Below, one piece after another: positions 7,930 through 16,787 of a stretch of 64,000 nucleotides of DNA (position 1 is the first letter of the stretch; each line of letters begins with the position of its first letter). The notes beneath the pieces were generated by a model. It was not told the origin of the DNA. It did no database searches and was given only the letters and a program-made list of their open reading frames with translations. The stretch is taken from the NCBI RefSeq assembly GCF_004341625.1, contig NZ_SLZG01000024.1, positions 1-64,000 on the forward strand, read 5' to 3'. The position numbers were made by a program, and so were the translations under genes. This DNA is from Rhizobium sp. BK376. GTDB taxonomy: Bacteria > Pseudomonadota > Alphaproteobacteria > Rhizobiales > Rhizobiaceae.

Positions 7930-8490
7930 ATGTCATTTACTGAGCACCAGTTTATCAAACAGGTAAAGAAAAACCACACAAACCGCTGGCTTCTCGAAGT
8001 TCTTCCCGAACTACGATTGCCTCAGGGTACCCTGACCGCAGGCTGTTTGTTTCAAACCGTATGGAATCTCAAAAGCGGGAACGAGCCAGACTGGGCTATC
8101 AAGGACTACGACGTGTTCTACTTCGATGCCAACGACCTGTCGTGGGAAGCAGAAGACGCCGTCATTCAAAGAGCGCGAGAAATGCTTAGCGATCTCGCCG
8201 AGAAAGTTGAAATCAGGAACCAGGCCCGTGTTCACCTTTGGTATCAACAGAAATTCGGCTCCCCTTGTCCGCCGCTGACGCGAGTTGAAGACGGAATTGA
8301 CCGCTACCTAATCGCCTGCACGCAATTCGGGATCAGCATCGGGAGTAACGAGGTCTATGCTCCAGCTGGGTTCGACGACATGCGGAATGGCATTCTGCGC
8401 ATCAACCCAAACAACCCTCTGACAAACCTATTTCTCAAGAAATGTCAGGAATACCAGACTCGATGGCCATGGCTTTCAGTTGCTCTTTGA
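7930..8490 (+). CDS. Nucleotidyltransferase-like protein (NTP_transf_6 family)
   Basis: The product has 186 residues if translation starts at the ATG at 7930; an in-frame ATG at 7903 would add nine. It carries the blocks TAGCLFQTVWN, IKDYDVFYFDANDLSWEAED and VEIRNQARVHLWY, which mark the DUF925/NTP_transf_6 family of nucleotidyltransferase-fold proteins. The paired Asp in KDYDVFYFD would be the metal-binding pair. The physiological substrate of the family is not known. It is the second passenger of the cassette, 106 bases after the GNAT gene. Confidence 0.75.
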   Translation: MSFTEHQFIKQVKKNHTNRWLLEVLPELRLPQGTLTAGCLFQTVWNLKSGNEPDWAIKDYDVFYFDANDLSWEAEDAVIQRAREMLSDLAEKVEIRNQARVHLWYQQKFGSPCPPLTRVEDGIDRYLIACTQFGISIGSNEVYAPAGFDDMRNGILRINPNNPLTNLFLKKCQEYQTRWPWLSVAL

Positions 8491-8788
8491 TCCTGGGTTT
8501 CGCAGATGGCGAGCTTTGTGGCACTTGCTCCATAATGCCGTAAATTAGTCCTAGACGCGACATCGAGAACGATAAGCGAACGGAAGGAATACATTTCGCT
8601 CGCTCTCAGCCACGGCCCTCACCCCATGGCCAGACTTCGGTCCGATAGCTCGTCTGGATGATTTTCCGAACTCCCGCCCGCACTATTTCTCTTCCTATCG
8701 CCAGGGGACCAAGGGTCGCTGCCTCGGGGGAAGTATTGCGTTGTGGCAGCGATCCCCTCACTCTCACCTGTCGTAACGGGGGGCGGGC

Positions 8789-9007
8789 ATGTTGAGGCGA
8801 TATATTCATCCATCTGATCTTCCGCTCTTTTCGGAGGATCTCGATCGTTGCCAGAAGGTATTCGATATTGTCCGCGAAGAGTTGAGCATCGAGCGGGGAA
8901 GCGAAAAGGAAGAGGTTATCGCGGCCTCAATCATTCATTTCTATAAACAAGGTTTGCGAGACGAGATGCAGTTACTCATTTTGGCGCGGACTGCCGCGAT
9001 CAGCTGA
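8789..9007 (+). CDS. Hypothetical 72-residue protein
   Basis: A short soluble protein beginning MLRRYIHPSDLPLFSEDLD, with a predicted helical middle (CQKVFDIVREEL). A G-rich ribosome-binding stretch lies directly upstream of the ATG. Small proteins of this kind are frequent in rhizobial genomes, but I know no function for it. A good intrinsic terminator lies 117 bases downstream. Confidence 0.55.
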   Translation: MLRRYIHPSDLPLFSEDLDRCQKVFDIVREELSIERGSEKEEVIAASIIHFYKQGLRDEMQLLILARTAAIS

Positions 9008-9123
9008 ACGCTCGCCGCCCGTAATTCAAGTTGGCGAGTATGCCACTTGAAATTTCGCCAAAAGCGGGCATTCTTCGCGCGGGCCGACTACCCACCGGCC
9101 CACCTGCTGGAATGCTTGCTCTT

Positions 9124-9150
9124 ACCCCGCCCTTGTGCGGGGTTCTTTTT
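9124..9150 (+). terminator. Intrinsic terminator
   Basis: ACCCCGC (9124-9130) pairs with GCGGGGT (9137-9143) across a 6-base loop and is followed by TCTTTTT. This is a canonical Rho-independent terminator for plus-strand transcription arriving from the 8789 gene. Confidence 0.75.
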
Positions 9151-9512
9151 GTCTCCCCTTTCTCAGGGTGCGCGATGGCGGAACTGGATATTAAAATCCA
9201 TTGTTGGTGGCCCGGGTCGACGTTTGCGCGAATCCCGGCTGCTTTGATCCATTGGTTTGGCAACTACCGCGGGTTAGCTCACCGCCGACTCGTTCGAGGA
9301 AACTACTGAGACTTAATCGAAATCCCTCGCCGCTGGGACGTCTGGTCGACACACCATTGCGACAAGGGATTTAAACTTTTCGCTGTATCCGAATCCAGAT
9401 GGACATGGCACCTCGGAAGAATTCGAGGCCGTTCCTTGAATCCTAAGGGCATGTCGAAGATGCTATGCGCGAGTCAGTTAACGATTCAATCGAAACATGC
9501 GCGAAAATTTGA
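9151..9512. other. Intergenic stretch without recognisable content
   Basis: No convincing frame, hairpin or repeat is seen in these 362 bases. It probably holds the promoter of the next gene, but no clear -35/-10 pair stands out. Confidence 0.4.
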
Positions 9513-10013
9513 ATGACCAGCCCGTTTGAAAAGCTTTCGGAAGTGATGACGCCTGCCCAGGTGGTCGCGGTATTTCAATCCAAGGGGATAATCATCTCCG
9601 AACGAACACTCCGAGAGCGCGCCCGCGGAGTGGGTGCGTATCACACCATCGGAAAAGCAATGTTCTTTCTTCCCGAGGACCTTGAAGCGCTTATCGAAGC
9701 GTCGAAAGCGAATCCGAAAGTTCATCACTCCTCGGGACAGTTGACTAAAAAAAGTGCTCCGGCCCGTACGAAAGTAGTTCGGTGTCTACCTCTGGATGCG
9801 CGGGAGAAAGGCGTTTTACGACAATTGTATGGGAAGGGCCGCAATTCGAAAGTGCCGACCGGCGAACTTCGAAACTGTGGACCGGATACCGAGGAACGGC
9901 TTCTTGCTCGTGGATTCATCAAAACCTGCCCGATGAAGAAATACCCTGATCGCGTTGGATTCTATACGCTCACCGAAGTTGGTTTTGCCGCCGCATCGAA
10001 GGAAACGGGGTGA
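9513..10013 (+). CDS. Hypothetical protein with two possible DNA-binding segments
   Basis: The product has 166 residues. The N-terminal third (VMTPAQVVAVFQSKGIIISE, then RTLRERARGVGAY and FFLPEDLEALIE) looks like an excisionase/MerR-type helix-turn-helix of about 65 residues. The C-terminal half (REKGVLRQLYGKG and a later GFIKTCPMKKYPDRVGFYTL stretch) resembles a winged-helix with a closing wing. Both are inferences from local sequence. No family name is claimed, and it stands alone on the plus strand. Confidence 0.55.
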   Translation: MTSPFEKLSEVMTPAQVVAVFQSKGIIISERTLRERARGVGAYHTIGKAMFFLPEDLEALIEASKANPKVHHSSGQLTKKSAPARTKVVRCLPLDAREKGVLRQLYGKGRNSKVPTGELRNCGPDTEERLLARGFIKTCPMKKYPDRVGFYTLTEVGFAAASKETG

Positions 10014-10189
10014 GCCGGCCGCGTGTCTTCCTAGGGTAACCATCATGCACTCATAGGACCTTAGTCCGTCTCGCGTCCGACTGGAGCCCAATGTGCAATT
10101 GGTAATCGGTCGCCTAGCTTAACATCAGATTCGATCGCGTGTTCACGACACGCTTCCATGCTTTTGCTTCTTCGAACGGGAGAAAATCT

Positions 10190-10831
10190 ATGCGTCGGTT
10201 TACCTTGGCATCTGTGGCCGTCCTCACCCTCGCTTTCGCCGCCAGCTCGACCGTTATCGTCGGGTTTGACACCGTCGCTCTGGCCAAGGATGGTGGAAAT
10301 GGAGGGGGGAACGGTGGCGGAAATGGTCACGGGAACGGTGGTAGCAACGGCAACGGTGGCAGCAACGGAAATAGTAGCCAGCACAGCCAGAACGACAACT
10401 CCGGACGGGGCAGTCTTCAGTCTCGAAAAAGCGCCCAGGATAATGACGACGCGGACGACGACTCTTCTTCCAAGACTGTAAAGACGGAAAAGCCGACGAA
10501 GGATAAAAGCCTTCACGCGCAGCTTGCGGGTCTGAACTCTCTAAATCGGAACTATCGGGCGTATATGAACTCATCCGATCCCAAGATGACGGCAATCTCC
10601 GCCTATGCCGTCGCCTACGCCCGCTATGAAATCGACAATGGGACCGAGCCTTCCGCGCTCGATCCGGCGCTCGGCGATCAGGCGCTGGCGAGAGCCCTGG
10701 CGTCGTCGACGAAATCAGGCACCATCAGCCCCGCCGCTCTCTCGGAAGCCAAAAACATCCTCGGTGTCGGCGCCACCAACGGAAAAATTGACCAGATACG
10801 AGACGCGATGGAAAGGACGTCGGCGGATTGA
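10190..10831 (+). CDS. Exported Gly/Asn-rich repeat protein
   Basis: From the ATG at 10190 (GGGAGA upstream) the product is 213 residues. A Sec signal peptide (MRRFTLASVAVLTLAFAASS) is followed by a low-complexity Gly-Asn stretch (about residues 33-65), an acidic Ser/Asp linker and a folded C-terminal domain containing LNSLNRNYRAYMNSSDPKM and AVAYARYEI. I have seen this C-terminal pattern in other rhizobial exported proteins of unknown function. A similar Gly-Asn protein is encoded at 61357-61917. A 6-bp hairpin at 10883-10897 may end the transcript. Confidence 0.65.
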   Translation: MRRFTLASVAVLTLAFAASSTVIVGFDTVALAKDGGNGGGNGGGNGHGNGGSNGNGGSNGNSSQHSQNDNSGRGSLQSRKSAQDNDDADDDSSSKTVKTEKPTKDKSLHAQLAGLNSLNRNYRAYMNSSDPKMTAISAYAVAYARYEIDNGTEPSALDPALGDQALARALASSTKSGTISPAALSEAKNILGVGATNGKIDQIRDAMERTSAD

Positions 10832-11151
10832 CAAACCGAGGCGCGTTCTAGCAGCCGACCTAGCGCCGCGGGTTAGAGTTCGGTCCGACAGTCGGACTGA
10901 ATGATTTCCGTGACCCGCCGGAACGGGCGCATTCTTACGATTACATGCCAAAACGACAGATCCTATCGAGACACATCCGTCAGCGGAAGGCCACACTCAA
11001 GTGGCAGTCTCCTCAATGAAGATAGAAAAAAATCACGCGGTTCTCCATGGTCCAGCGGGCGCAAGAGGAAAGGCCGATTCATCGTGCAGAAAGGTGCTTC
11101 TGATATATTTCCCAGGTCGATGAGGGTCGACACATCCAAAGAAAGGGAAAT
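10832..11151. other. Intergenic stretch with one small hairpin
   Basis: A GTCCGA/TCGGAC hairpin lies at 10883-10897. AAAGAAAGGGAAAT just before 11152 is the ribosome-binding region of the next gene. Nothing else is supported. Confidence 0.4.
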
Positions 11152-11553
11152 ATGTATATTCGCACAATTATTTCTGCATGCACCCTTTTGATTCTGCCGG
11201 GTATCGCGCTGGCAGATCCGACAGGAACTTTCAAGGTCGTAGGCAAGAATGCCGATGATGGCAGCACTTATACAGGTACTGTGAAAATTAACCGCACCGG
11301 CGCGACCTATAAAGTCGTTTGGAATATTGGCGGGACCGAATCCGTTGGCACCGGCTTGGGTTCCCGCTTCGATGGGCATGACATCGAGTCCGGCCACGCT
11401 ACTGCCGATGATACCGGCATCTCCGTTGGATATGTCAGCAAGGACTCGTACGGGATCGCCGTCTATTACGAACAGTCAAACGGCAATTGGGAAGGGGTCT
11501 GGAGCTACGGAGGATCGAAGGGTGTGACCAACGAAACCTGGATTCCAGAGTAA
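11152..11553 (+). CDS. Exported beta-rich protein of unknown function
   Basis: The product has 133 residues with a signal peptide (MYIRTIISACTLLILPGIAL, cleavage after ALA) and a mature part that reads as a single small beta-sheet domain: GTFKVVGKNADDGSTYTG, then VKINRTGATYKVVWNIGG, closing with GVWSYGGSKGVTNETW. Proteins of this shape are found in the periplasm of alphaproteobacteria and sometimes annotated as fibronectin-binding-like, but no function is established. It is monocistronic. Confidence 0.7.
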   Translation: MYIRTIISACTLLILPGIALADPTGTFKVVGKNADDGSTYTGTVKINRTGATYKVVWNIGGTESVGTGLGSRFDGHDIESGHATADDTGISVGYVSKDSYGIAVYYEQSNGNWEGVWSYGGSKGVTNETWIPE

Positions 11554-11904
11554 TCGGGGAAGTTGCGCTTTTTGGCGTTGAGGGTGCGCCACCAGCGGCG
11601 CATCCTTCGGATGCCAGACTATGCCCGGACAGCGCTTGCAGGATCGGCCCGCAGCCGGCGGCTCGGTAGAGGCAACGCCGGAGCAGTCATCATCGTGAAG
11701 TGGCTTCCGGGTTTGTCGCTATCGTTTTGCATTTAACGGGGTCTTCCTCACTTTGTGTGGTTAGAAATCGTTGATAGCCACGCAGCTATGACGAGTATGC
11801 GTACGAAACCAAAATGGTCGCCCGGTCCGGGCATTAGGGTGCAAAGCGTAGTGTCCAACGGCGATGGCGATTGGGTTGTGTCAGCTTGCGGACCAGAGGC
11901 GATC
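11554..11904. other. Intergenic stretch without recognisable gene
   Basis: Only a GC-rich imperfect hairpin near 11583-11602 is visible, possibly the end of the upstream transcript. Frames crossing the region have no family character. Confidence 0.35.
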
Positions 11905-12093
11905 TTAGCAAGGTGAGCACGCGGCAAAATTCTCGGGCCATTCGCTGCGTGCCGGTCTTGCCTCCTCGGCCGAGGGCGGCTTTCCATATTCGACCGAGGC
12001 ATCGCCACCATTATGGCCTCCTGGTTTCGATATCTTATCGTCTTCATATCGCAAATATACCGAGTCACCTCGCTCGAAATTGTACTGGAGCAT
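11905..12093 (-). CDS. Possible small protein downstream of the DUF1173 gene
   Basis: The 62-residue frame begins MLQYNFERGDSVYLRYEDDK and lies 20 bases after the DUF1173 stop on the same strand. AGGAG is present but about 19 bases upstream of the ATG, farther than usual. The first 40 residues look like a real small domain; the end (RSEWPENFAACSPC) looks less natural, so the gene may be frameshifted. No family is recognised. Confidence 0.35.
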   Translation of the reverse strand: MLQYNFERGDSVYLRYEDDKISKPGGHNGGDASVEYGKPPSAEEARPARSEWPENFAACSPC

Positions 12094-12113
12094 CTCGTCA
12101 GCGTGACACTCCT

Positions 12114-13307
12114 TTACGGCATCATTGGCATGTCCCCCTCACCCACATGCCAAATCCATGTTCGCATTTCCGGCCGCGCATCGATCATACCAAGGAGTGC
12201 GACCTCGTAAGCCTCGTCGGCATCCGCCGGCACGATGAACATTGCAACGGGATCCGGCCGCGGCTCCGGTAGGGTGACGCTGACCACCGGCTTGTCGGGT
12301 GACAAATTGAAGCGCAGACCTTTCACGCTTTTACGGCGCAGGCGAGCCAGGCGTTCGAGCAATTGCCGTTCGTGCGCCGTCTCGAAGGGAATCCAGTTTT
12401 CGGTGGTGATCATGAGCGCCATCTCCTCGACCACAGCGAGCCCAGCCGCGTTGAGACCGAAGGTCAAAATGGTGACGATGTGAAGGGCCGGATCGGCATT
12501 CCAGAAGGCGAACTCGTTGGCAAAGATCTTCTTCAGCCGCTTCCATGTTTCTTCCTCGATCACCAGTTGATAATCCGGCATATGCTTGACGACCAGGCGG
12601 CGGCCGCTTCGCGCCTCGGCAAACTCCTTGACCTCCCCGACAAGAACCATGAGCTTGCGTTTTCCGGTTCCGCTGTTTGCGAGGACACCCAGAGTCATTG
12701 CCCTCCGGGCCGCGATCGCCGATTTTTCCTCCGGATGAAACACCTCCGGCACGAACAGAACCTCGGAGAACGACCCGCTGCTGACGGTCATCCTTCGGGC
12801 TGCCTCGATCAGGCTGGCGCGCACGCGACCCCAGCCTCGCTTGCCCGCCCAGGCGGCCGTCCATTCGGTCAGTTCGCCCTCGTGCCACAGATAATGGAGC
12901 AGAGCGCGCAGGGAGAGCCGCTTGCTGGCGTTTTTCACGGTATCGGAGAGGGACGGTTCCGCCGCGCGCGCTGGCCGAGAGCCGGTCTTTGCCAGCGGAA
13001 AATCCAGCCTTAGCGCTGCGACACCCTTCTCTTCATCGATCCGAATGGCATCCCCGATCAGGGAGCCCAGCCCGGACAGCTCGTGCGGAGGCTGATAGGC
13101 GCCGCAGGAGGGATCATGGCTCCCTCCCGAAGAGGGCATACGCTTGATAAGATGCTGTCCGTCGAAGCGGGCGATATACATTGCAACGCCATCAGGCCTG
13201 CAAAGGCAGAGCGGCCGGAGCTTGCGAGCAAAAGCGTCCGCGAGCGCCGCCGCCAGTTCCGGCGCGTCCTCCGCAAGTTCGATCCCGTCGATCCGATACC
13301 GGCGCAT
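12114..13307 (-). CDS. DUF1173-family conjugative-element protein
   Basis: The product has 397 residues from the ATG at 13307, which has AAGGAGAAA directly upstream; an upstream in-frame ATG is less likely. The sequence MRRYRIDGIELAEDAPELAA, a central SGGSHDPSCGAYQPP block with paired Cys, and the WIWHVGEG tail match DUF1173, known from rhizobial VirB-type conjugative elements next to virD4. Its role is unknown. The His/Cys stretch suggests a bound metal, which is an inference. It is the last gene of the T4SS run, 22 bases after virD4. Confidence 0.75.
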   Translation of the reverse strand: MRRYRIDGIELAEDAPELAAALADAFARKLRPLCLCRPDGVAMYIARFDGQHLIKRMPSSGGSHDPSCGAYQPPHELSGLGSLIGDAIRIDEEKGVAALRLDFPLAKTGSRPARAAEPSLSDTVKNASKRLSLRALLHYLWHEGELTEWTAAWAGKRGWGRVRASLIEAARRMTVSSGSFSEVLFVPEVFHPEEKSAIAARRAMTLGVLANSGTGKRKLMVLVGEVKEFAEARSGRRLVVKHMPDYQLVIEEETWKRLKKIFANEFAFWNADPALHIVTILTFGLNAAGLAVVEEMALMITTENWIPFETAHERQLLERLARLRRKSVKGLRFNLSPDKPVVSVTLPEPRPDPVAMFIVPADADEAYEVALLGMIDARPEMRTWIWHVGEGDMPMMP

Positions 13308-13329
13308 GGGTTTCTCCTTCCGACTTCGC

Positions 13330-15714
13330 TCAAGGGCTTTGTTTGGCGGTCGCGACATCCGCCAACCGTAATTCCTTCACCTCTTCCGGTTCGCTCATCG
13401 ATTGTTCATAGCGGGTCCGGAGATTCGTGAGTGCACGCGACAACGCGCTCGCGTCTCCAGCTCGGCCGGCATCGATCTCATCCCCTAAAAATTCTTCGAT
13501 CTCGGCGAGGACGGTGCTTCCATCCTGGAAAAACACTTGCAGCCGATTGTCTTCGTCGTCTTCGGTTTCCTCGGCGATCGGAACGCCGGGCAGCGGCATT
13601 CCTGAAGAAAAGTAGAGCTCCGCCCCATTCGTAGTCCGTTCGAGACGCGCGGCAATCGCGGCCCACCGCGCGGCGGTGATCGCGTCTCGCAAGGGCCATA
13701 CTGCGTCCAGCGCAGCGGTGCGGGCTTGGCGTGCTGTTGTGTCTAGTCTGCTCCGGTTGCCATGCAGCGCACCGATGGTGTCTGGCGCGGTTCTCAGCCG
13801 GAATAAGAGGTCGGCGACTGCCTGATCGTCAGCCGAGATAATCGCCTGTCTATAGGCGTGCATGAGGCTCGCGGGCTCGGAAAAGACCCCACGTGCCCGC
13901 ATTAGGACAATATCATCATGATCGGGGCCGACAGTTACAAACCGCGCGACTTTTTGCGTCATGTCCGGATCTGATGCCCTCGGCCTTGCCTCAAACAATG
14001 GCCATTCCACCTGCAACGGTATCTCGGGAATGGACAGATCCCTGGCATAGGCCTCGACCTGCCGGCGCCGGGCGATGAACCTGTCCTGGGTGTAGAAGTT
14101 CATCTTATTGAGAATGGCGCCATAACCGCTACGGATCTGCAGGATCGTTTTCTCATCATCAAGGCGCTGGACCGCATCGGGATCCATCAGTGGAACGAGC
14201 TCGAAACGCCCCTGCGATGCCGTCTTCGAGCTCAGCACGCCTCGATTTCGCCCCCACCCTTCCCGCTCCTCATATTTCCGGCCCAGATGGGTGGAGACGA
14301 AACGCGCGGTGGTCTCGTCGCCAACGGCAATGAAGAGCTTTATGTCCATGTTGCCGATCAAGGCATCGCGGGTCCTCTGGCCATAACGCTCGTCGATCTG
14401 CGGGATGTTCTGGGCAACGAGCGCGATGGTCAAACCGTATCCCGCCACCAACGGCGCCCGTTTGACGATCTCTGGAAGACGCTCGAACTGGTAGAACTCG
14501 TCGAGCATCATCAGGATCTTGTGCGGCTCTTCTGGGCTTGGCAGCCGACGCAGCATGACATCGTGGATCTGCTGGATCAGGAGACGGATCAGCGGTTCCA
14601 CCGTCCCGAAATCCGACACGGGACTGGCGATAAACAACGAAAACGGCCTGCGCCTGAGATCGCGGATATCGAAGTCGCTCGCCGCACAGGCCTCGGCCAT
14701 CAGCAGATTGTTGAAAGGCCCGAGCACTGTCACGATGTGTCCCTCGAAAGACGGTCGCTGATCCTCGTCACGTCCAAGATGCTGCCGGAAACCGGCGAGG
14801 ATAAAATCGTTCAGCTCGGGTTCGCCCGCGATGATTGTTTCAAGCACGTCGGAGAATGGCTTGCCCATTGAGAACAATCGCAGGACCGAGCGCAGGTGCC
14901 GCCGCCCCTCCATCGTCCTGGACTCGAGAACGTAGCCGATCAACGAAGCCATCAGGCCGCGGGCCGTCTGCTTCCAGTAGCCCTCCTCCTTCTCGCCGAT
15001 CGGCAGTAGGGTGGTTGCGAGATTGATGAGGTCGGTCGAGCGCTCCGGCCAGTCCCGCACAAAATCCAATGGGTTCCAACGGTGCGAATTCTTTGATCCC
15101 GGCGCGAAGACGAAACATTTCTGGCCCATCGCGAGGCGGGCCGCGCCGGTCAGCGCAAAGTTCTCCAGCTTCACATCGAGAACGACCACCGAGCCCCGAT
15201 ATTCGAGCAGGTTTGTCATCACGAACCCCCTGCCCTTGCCGGAACGCGACGGACCGTTGACGAAGAAATGGCTGTCGCCGCTGTAGCGGATGTCGATAGC
15301 CTTCTTACCCTTGCCGAAGGTGCCGAGCAGGATGGATTTTCCGGGGTCGCCCTGGGTCAGGCCGCTCTTTTCCAGATCCTTCAGCGTTGCGAAGCGCGAA
15401 CCCTCGCCCGGTGGGCGGACCTCCCAGGGACGGAAGATCAAAAGCAGAATGCCGCCGGTGGTGACGCCTGCCTCGATCAGCGTCGCGATCGCGGCCACGC
15501 CGATCAGACTGCGTACTTTCGGGTTTCCCAGGTAGACCCAGGCCTGCTTGACCGGCATCAACAGGTCGTCAGTCGTAAAACTCCTCCACATCGTCGTGCT
15601 TCTTAGGAGGAAGAAGCTGGCCGCCGCATAGTTGGTGGACCATGCGAAGAATAGGGCAGCAGCGGCAAGGAATGGACCGGCGACGATCAGAACGATCTTT
15701 TCAAAGCGCTTCAT
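13330..15714 (-). CDS. virD4: VirD4/TraG-type coupling protein
   Basis: The product has 794 residues. Two N-terminal membrane segments (about residues 6-26 and 70-94) anchor it. The Walker A motif GPSRSGKG is at about residues 154-161 and the Walker B motif is ILMMLDEFYQF. It is the inner-membrane ATPase that links the relaxosome to the secretion channel. An Asp/Glu-rich C-terminal extension of about 200 residues follows the ATPase. The start in ATGA overlapping the virB11 stop is preferred over an ATG four codons earlier. Confidence 0.93.
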   Translation of the reverse strand: MKRFEKIVLIVAGPFLAAAALFFAWSTNYAAASFFLLRSTTMWRSFTTDDLLMPVKQAWVYLGNPKVRSLIGVAAIATLIEAGVTTGGILLLIFRPWEVRPPGEGSRFATLKDLEKSGLTQGDPGKSILLGTFGKGKKAIDIRYSGDSHFFVNGPSRSGKGRGFVMTNLLEYRGSVVVLDVKLENFALTGAARLAMGQKCFVFAPGSKNSHRWNPLDFVRDWPERSTDLINLATTLLPIGEKEEGYWKQTARGLMASLIGYVLESRTMEGRRHLRSVLRLFSMGKPFSDVLETIIAGEPELNDFILAGFRQHLGRDEDQRPSFEGHIVTVLGPFNNLLMAEACAASDFDIRDLRRRPFSLFIASPVSDFGTVEPLIRLLIQQIHDVMLRRLPSPEEPHKILMMLDEFYQFERLPEIVKRAPLVAGYGLTIALVAQNIPQIDERYGQRTRDALIGNMDIKLFIAVGDETTARFVSTHLGRKYEEREGWGRNRGVLSSKTASQGRFELVPLMDPDAVQRLDDEKTILQIRSGYGAILNKMNFYTQDRFIARRRQVEAYARDLSIPEIPLQVEWPLFEARPRASDPDMTQKVARFVTVGPDHDDIVLMRARGVFSEPASLMHAYRQAIISADDQAVADLLFRLRTAPDTIGALHGNRSRLDTTARQARTAALDAVWPLRDAITAARWAAIAARLERTTNGAELYFSSGMPLPGVPIAEETEDDEDNRLQVFFQDGSTVLAEIEEFLGDEIDAGRAGDASALSRALTNLRTRYEQSMSEPEEVKELRLADVATAKQSP

Positions 15715-16787
15715 GATGCCGACCATTTGTTGAAGTAGATCTCCGTGACACCACGCTTCATGGTGACCGGATCGCGGCTGATCTGCACCACGACCGGCGC
15801 GACAAACCGGACGAATTCGAGAAGCTCGGCCTTGGAAAGGCCAAGGCCAGCCTGCATGGTTGCCATCGCCAGACGCTCATAGGCGCCGAGGGGATTGTCG
15901 GCATGCAGCGTCGACATCGAACCGGGATGGCCGGTATTGACTGCCTGCAGGAACGAGAACGCTTCCGCACCGCGAATCTCGCCCATGAAGATGCGATCGG
16001 GCCGCAGGCGCAAGGCGGCCTCGAGGCAGTCCTGGATGGTGGTCTTCGCTCTGCCCTGCCCGCCCTTGGAGGCGATCAGCGCCAGCGTGTTCTGATGGGG
16101 CGGCCTGAGTTCGCGCGTGTCCTCGATGGAGATGAGCCGTTCCCAGAGCGGGACATCCTTCAGCAGACCGTTAAAGAACGTGGCCTTGCCCGAGGAGGTG
16201 CCGCCGGAAATCAGCAGAGTGACGCGGTTTTCGACGGCGAATCGGAACCAGTCGCGCCGTGCCGTCGGCGAAGGATCGACCAGACGCCCGACCAGCTCGC
16301 GGTCGAGGTCGGAAAGATCGGCGATGGCTCCGGCCGGGCCGGACACACGAACGCTGTCGAAACCGCCAAGCGCGATATAGTCGTCGAGGCTTATGTCGCG
16401 GATGACCTGCTTGCGGATCGCAAAAGCGCCGCCGGCGGCTGCAACCGGGGCCAGCACCGCCTGAAACCGCTCGCCGTGGGGCATGGCTGCCGATAGCAGC
16501 GGCGTCTCTTCGTTGACACTTTGCTGGGTGGAGCCGGCGATCATCTGGGCGAGGCCGCGGATCGCCCGTTCGTCGAGGCTAGCTACCGTATGCCGGACCA
16601 TTCTTGCCTGGTCGGCGCGCTCGACCCAGACTTCTCCGGGACAATTGCACATGATCTCAATGACGGCAGGATCCTCCAGCAGGGAGCGAATGGGTTGCGC
16701 GACCTGCCGGAAGAAGATCGGAAGGGATTGCCAAAGCGACGCGCCTTCAGCGCCTCTTTCCGGAAAACTGGGCGCGGCGAAGCTCAT
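15711..16787 (-). CDS. virB11: VirB11-type traffic ATPase with altered Walker A
   Basis: The product has 358 residues, the usual length. The N-terminal domain (about 30-170) is followed by the RecA-like domain with the Asp box (LISIEDTRELR), Walker B (RIFMGEIRGAEAF) and His box (GHPGSMSTLHADNP). The P-loop reads GGTSSGKAT at residues 195-203, so the Thr/Ser that normally follows the Lys and holds Mg-ATP is Ala (codon GCC, 16182-16184). A Thr one place on might substitute. Its start lies inside virB10 with GGAGG upstream, an overlap of 41 bases. Confidence 0.92.
   Translation of the reverse strand: MSFAAPSFPERGAEGASLWQSLPIFFRQVAQPIRSLLEDPAVIEIMCNCPGEVWVERADQARMVRHTVASLDERAIRGLAQMIAGSTQQSVNEETPLLSAAMPHGERFQAVLAPVAAAGGAFAIRKQVIRDISLDDYIALGGFDSVRVSGPAGAIADLSDLDRELVGRLVDPSPTARRDWFRFAVENRVTLLISGGTSSGKATFFNGLLKDVPLWERLISIEDTRELRPPHQNTLALIASKGGQGRAKTTIQDCLEAALRLRPDRIFMGEIRGAEAFSFLQAVNTGHPGSMSTLHADNPLGAYERLAMATMQAGLGLSKAELLEFVRFVAPVVVQISRDPVTMKRGVTEIYFNKWSAS

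Larger units (their letters stand above)
7245..8540. mobile_element. Transposase-less cassette with perfect inverted ends and 8-bp target duplication
   Basis: The ends are perfect 25-bp inverted repeats: 7245-7269, beginning CGGCATTATGGAGCAAG, and its reverse complement at 8516-8540. The octamer TAAATTAG flanks both ends directly (7237-7244 and 8541-8548). The 1296-bp interior holds only a GNAT acetyltransferase gene and a nucleotidyltransferase-like gene; no transposase frame is present. This is the structure of a mobile insertion cassette moved in trans by a related insertion sequence. An 8-bp duplication and GNAT passengers would suit an IS1595-like source, but the family of the ends is not established here. 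Confidence 0.85.
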
